Positions 15,206 to 17,092 of a stretch of DNA of 17,092 bases are shown one piece after another. Source of the DNA: JBLFWJ01 sp047611425 (lineage in GTDB: Bacteria > Bacteroidota > Bacteroidia > UBA10329). Under the pieces are notes generated by a model. That model was given only the letters and a program-made list of their open reading frames with translations, ran no database searches and was not told the origin of the DNA. The position numbers and the translations under genes are program-made. Every line of letters begins with the position of its first letter. The stretch's first letter is position 1. The stretch covers positions 1-17,092 of the forward strand of contig JBLFWJ010000062.1 of NCBI GenBank assembly GCA_047611425.1, in the 5' to 3' direction.

Positions 15206-16407
15206 GCACGATAGCCGTCTTTCATCCAAGTGCAGAGTTGTACGGTGCCGATCGCATCTTGGTCAATGCCCTAAAAGCTTTGCCAACAAACGTAAATAAG
15301 CGGGTTTACCTACTTCGTGAAGGACCGTTGGTCAACTTCCTAAAAGAAGGTGTACCAAATGTGGAGGTGATTATACGCACGGATATGCCGGTGATTTACC
15401 GAGCCATTTTCAATCCAAAGGGGGTTGTCCAAACGCTCATCAACTTGATTGGATTCTTGGTTTATATCCTTAAGGAAAACCGAGAACACCGGTTCAGTTC
15501 TGCGTACGTAAACACATCTGCAAACGTGTTACTGTTGCCGCTGCTCAAGTTGGTTGGAATTAAAAGATACATCCACATTCATGAGATCATTGACAGCCCA
15601 AAAATGATTGGATGGTTGACTGCATTCATGTCCAGATGGTTTGCCAATAAAGTTGTTTGTGTTTCTCAAGCTGTGCTTGATGGAATGAAGCGATATGTCA
15701 CATCTATGGAAAAGGTTGGATTGGTTCTCCACAATGGTATTGACCCGATTGAGGTTAGAAACACTCAAACCTCAAACCTCAAACCTCACATCTCGTTTTA
15801 CCTCTTCGGAAGAATAAAGCCAGAAAAAGGGCAATGGTTTTTGATTGAAGCATTGAGCACAATTTCAAAAGAAAAACTTAGGAATACTAAGTTCATTCTT
15901 ATGGGAGGAGTTGTTGAAGGGCAAGAGAACGTTCTTGTTGAGTTAGAAGATAAAATTAGGGGATGCGGGTTAGAAAACAATGTTGAAATAAGAGACTTTT
16001 CTCCAAACATTGCTGAGGCAATGAGCGATGCTGATGTTTGTTTAATACCTTCATTAATGAAAGATCCTTTTCCAACAACTGTTTTAGAAGCTATGTCTGC
16101 AGCAAAACCTGTTATCACTACAATTCATGGTGGAGCCAAAGAAGCCGTAATCGATGGAGAAACGGGTTACTTAATCGACCCAAATAATACAGAGCAGCTT
16201 GCCGATCGAATCATTCGATTGATTGTAAATCAGGTGAAGTTGAAAGAAATGGGTGAGGCAGGGTCAGCTCGATTCAACGAACTTTTTACTGCCACAACTT
16301 TTGCAAAAAGTTGGATGAAATTCATGACAGAAGGAGGAATGCTGGAGAATGGTGCAAGTAACCAACCTAGTTCGTTCTCAACTGCAAGTGCCTCAAGTGC
16401 AGATTGA
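15202..16407 (+). CDS. GT4-family glycosyltransferase with hinge repeat
   Basis: This is a 401-residue GT-B enzyme. The N-terminal domain (1-185) opens SPSAELYGADRIL-like (PSAELYGADRIL, the 'GG.E' acceptor loop), and the C-terminal domain begins at YLFGRIKPEKGQ, the R...K phosphate-binding strand. The usual EX7E motif reads DPFPTTVLE (Asp288, Glu296), an E-to-D change seen in other GT4 enzymes. Between the domains, residues 188-196 (TQTSNLKPH region) are encoded by three tandem copies of CTCAAAC. From about 15840 to 16140 my hand count gives 36% GC against 44% for 15301-15600, with more A/T-ending codons, which hints at a mosaic gene. The last roughly 20 residues are low-complexity (NQPSSFSTASASSAD). 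It follows the first glycosyltransferase with a 4-base overlap. Confidence 0.9.
   Translation: MSTIAVFHPSAELYGADRILVNALKALPTNVNKRVYLLREGPLVNFLKEGVPNVEVIIRTDMPVIYRAIFNPKGVVQTLINLIGFLVYILKENREHRFSSAYVNTSANVLLLPLLKLVGIKRYIHIHEIIDSPKMIGWLTAFMSRWFANKVVCVSQAVLDGMKRYVTSMEKVGLVLHNGIDPIEVRNTQTSNLKPHISFYLFGRIKPEKGQWFLIEALSTISKEKLRNTKFILMGGVVEGQENVLVELEDKIRGCGLENNVEIRDFSPNIAEAMSDADVCLIPSLMKDPFPTTVLEAMSAAKPVITTIHGGAKEAVIDGETGYLIDPNNTEQLADRIIRLIVNQVKLKEMGEAGSARFNELFTATTFAKSWMKFMTEGGMLENGASNQPSSFSTASASSAD
15764..15788. repeat. Heptanucleotide tandem repeat in the glycosyltransferase hinge
   Basis: CTCAAAC occurs three times in tandem (15764-15784), followed by a partial copy CTCA. The unit is not a multiple of three, so gain or loss of one copy would shift the reading frame of the second glycosyltransferase. 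Confidence 0.8.
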
Positions 16408-16416
16408 AACTTGTAG

Positions 16417-16436
16417 CTAAAGTTTAGAAGCTTTAG
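16417..16436 (+). terminator. Weak hairpin after the second glycosyltransferase
   Basis: CTAAAG (16417-16422) pairs with CTTTAG (16431-16436) across an 8-base loop, followed by TTGTCGTT. The stem is AT-rich and short, so termination would be inefficient at best. Confidence 0.3.
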
Positions 16437-16516
16437 TTGTCGTTCATTGATAAATGTAACCAATTGAACAACACCCCGTTAAACCAACCCAGAGAACAAA
16501 GAACTCAATTAACGTT

Positions 16517-16685
16517 TTCAGCGCTAGAGGCAGTGCACTGCCAAAAGCACTATTAAAAGAAGGAAGTCCACCCCGATGAACTTCCGAATGAGGAGGCCCC
16601 CTGGCCAAATCAATATTAAGACTATCTTAACCAGGATAGGAGCTGAATATAGACAGCCCGGACTACAGTCTGAGGCTGTCTTTTT
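16517..16685 (+). ncRNA. Candidate structured RNA ending in a terminator, class unknown
   Basis: The gene-free stretch 16408-16705 holds an unusual density of local pairings on the plus strand. A closing helix TTCAGC (16517-16522) with GCTGAA (16642-16647) encloses several helices. These are GGCAG/CTGCC with loop TGCA (16529-16542), GGAAGT/ACTTCC (16562-16585), CCTGG/CCAGG (16600-16604 with 16631-16635), and inside that TTAAGA/TCTTAA (16616-16630). A terminator follows at once. I do not recognise a known class: the conserved elements of tmRNA, RNase P, bacterial SRP RNA or the common riboswitches are not visible. It could be a small RNA, a 6S-like RNA, or a leader controlling the downstream surface-protein gene. 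Pairing was judged by eye, without energy calculation. Confidence 0.45.
16651..16685 (+). terminator. Intrinsic terminator
   Basis: AGACAGCC (16651-16658) pairs with GGCTGTCT (16674-16681), with an inner GAC/GTC pair around TACA, followed by five T residues (16681-16685). It is a canonical strong terminator, about 20 bases before the VCBS-repeat gene. Confidence 0.88.
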
Positions 16686-16705
16686 GTTTACTGGTTTATG
16701 ATGTT

Positions 16706-17092
16706 TTGTTGAAAAGTTTGTGTTCTATTTCGTTTAAGTTTATCAAGAATGTGTTCTACGTTCTTGCTTCGCTGTATCTGTTGTTTTACCTCTCTAAAGA
16801 TGTTAGAGCGCAGTCCTTTTCTCAATCCAATTCTACATTGATTAACTCCAACACCACCGATGTGTGGAACGTTGCATGGGTTGACATTAACGGAGACGGC
16901 TTTGACGACATCAACTACTGAATATGGTACCAACGACCTTAACCACGTTTACTTAAACGATGGCTCAGGCTATTTTTACGAGGACCTTAACACTGGTGCA
17001 CTAACAGAGTAAGTTGCTGGATCGATTTCGTCTTCTTGGGCGGATATCGACAACGATGGTGATCTAGATTTGTTTGTCAGCAACACTTCCGA
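16706..17092 (+). pseudogene. VCBS/FG-GAP repeat surface protein, disrupted, 3' end outside window
   Basis: The first frame gives a signal peptide (FYVLASLYLLFYLSKDVRAQ) and a calcium-type repeat VAWVDINGDGFDDI, then stops at 16919-16921. The same protein clearly continues one frame over from about 16923 (YGTNDLNHVYLNDGSGYFYE), is stopped again by TAA at 17010-17012, and resumes in that frame with SSSWADIDNDGDLDLFVSNTS up to the edge. Joined, it reads as a normal VCBS/FG-GAP repeat protein with DxDxDG loops, usually exported and involved in adhesion or surface display. One extra base near 16911-16921 and one nonsense change explain the breaks. There is no in-frame ATG: the first frame starts at TTG 16706, while ATG ATG at 16698-16703 is out of frame and stops after four codons, possibly a third lesion. 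Sequencing or assembly error is an alternative. Confidence 0.7.

Noticed and set aside
16517..16650. A known RNA such as tmRNA, RNase P RNA, SRP RNA or a common riboswitch
   Set aside because: None of the conserved sequence blocks of these classes could be found by eye, so no class is assigned.
16698..16712. ATG ATG at 16698-16703 as the start of the VCBS-repeat gene
   Set aside because: In that frame it stops after four codons and is out of frame with the signal peptide; it only makes sense if another indel is assumed.
1..17092. tRNA or rRNA genes, insertion sequences or prophage genes
   Set aside because: No cloverleaf with a TTCRANY arm, no rRNA sequence, and no transposase, integrase or phage structural protein was seen.

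Overview
The window looks like a Bacteroidetes chromosome, most likely a marine or freshwater Flavobacteriia/Cryomorphaceae-type organism. Evidence: a secreted protein with a type IX secretion (T9SS) C-terminal sorting domain, an RprXY-like two-component pair, -7 promoter boxes of the TAnnTTTG type close to start codons, few Shine-Dalgarno sequences, and bacterial kynurenine-pathway enzymes. Taxonomy is inferred from gene content only.

Left part (1-7391). A PAS-domain sensory protein runs off the left edge on the minus strand, divergent from a small LEA14-like lipoprotein. Next comes an ALDH8A1-type 2-aminomuconate semialdehyde dehydrogenase, and a spacer holding two REP-like palindromes in inverted orientation. 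An overlapping histidine kinase/response regulator pair follows. Further on, an SDR protein with a degenerate active site is divergent from an operon of 3-hydroxyanthranilate 3,4-dioxygenase, pterin-4a-carbinolamine dehydratase and an ABA4-like membrane protein. The dioxygenase and the dehydrogenase are two steps of tryptophan/kynurenine breakdown. The decarboxylase between them is not in the window.

Middle (7392-11100). A T9SS cargo protein and uvrC are divergent from a roughly 50-base promoter region. A second REP-like inverted pair lies between uvrC and a DinB-family gene, and the DinB gene ends in a strong intrinsic terminator.

Right part (11101-17092). This is the start or a part of a surface-polysaccharide locus. 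It opens with a palindrome-bearing leader and an 854-residue protein that joins an APH-like kinase, a nucleotidyltransferase-like domain and a thymidylate-kinase-like P-loop domain. Two GT4 glycosyltransferases follow, the second with a heptanucleotide tandem repeat at its domain hinge and an AT-richer C-terminal half. After them is a strongly structured, terminator-ended intergenic element that may be an unassigned RNA. Last is a VCBS/FG-GAP repeat protein gene that appears broken by a frameshift and a stop codon and runs off the right edge.

The best candidates for something undescribed are the three-domain kinase/NTase/kinase fusion, the structured RNA-like element at about 16517-16685, the two covarying REP-like pairs, and the SDR without YxxxK beside the 3-HAO operon.
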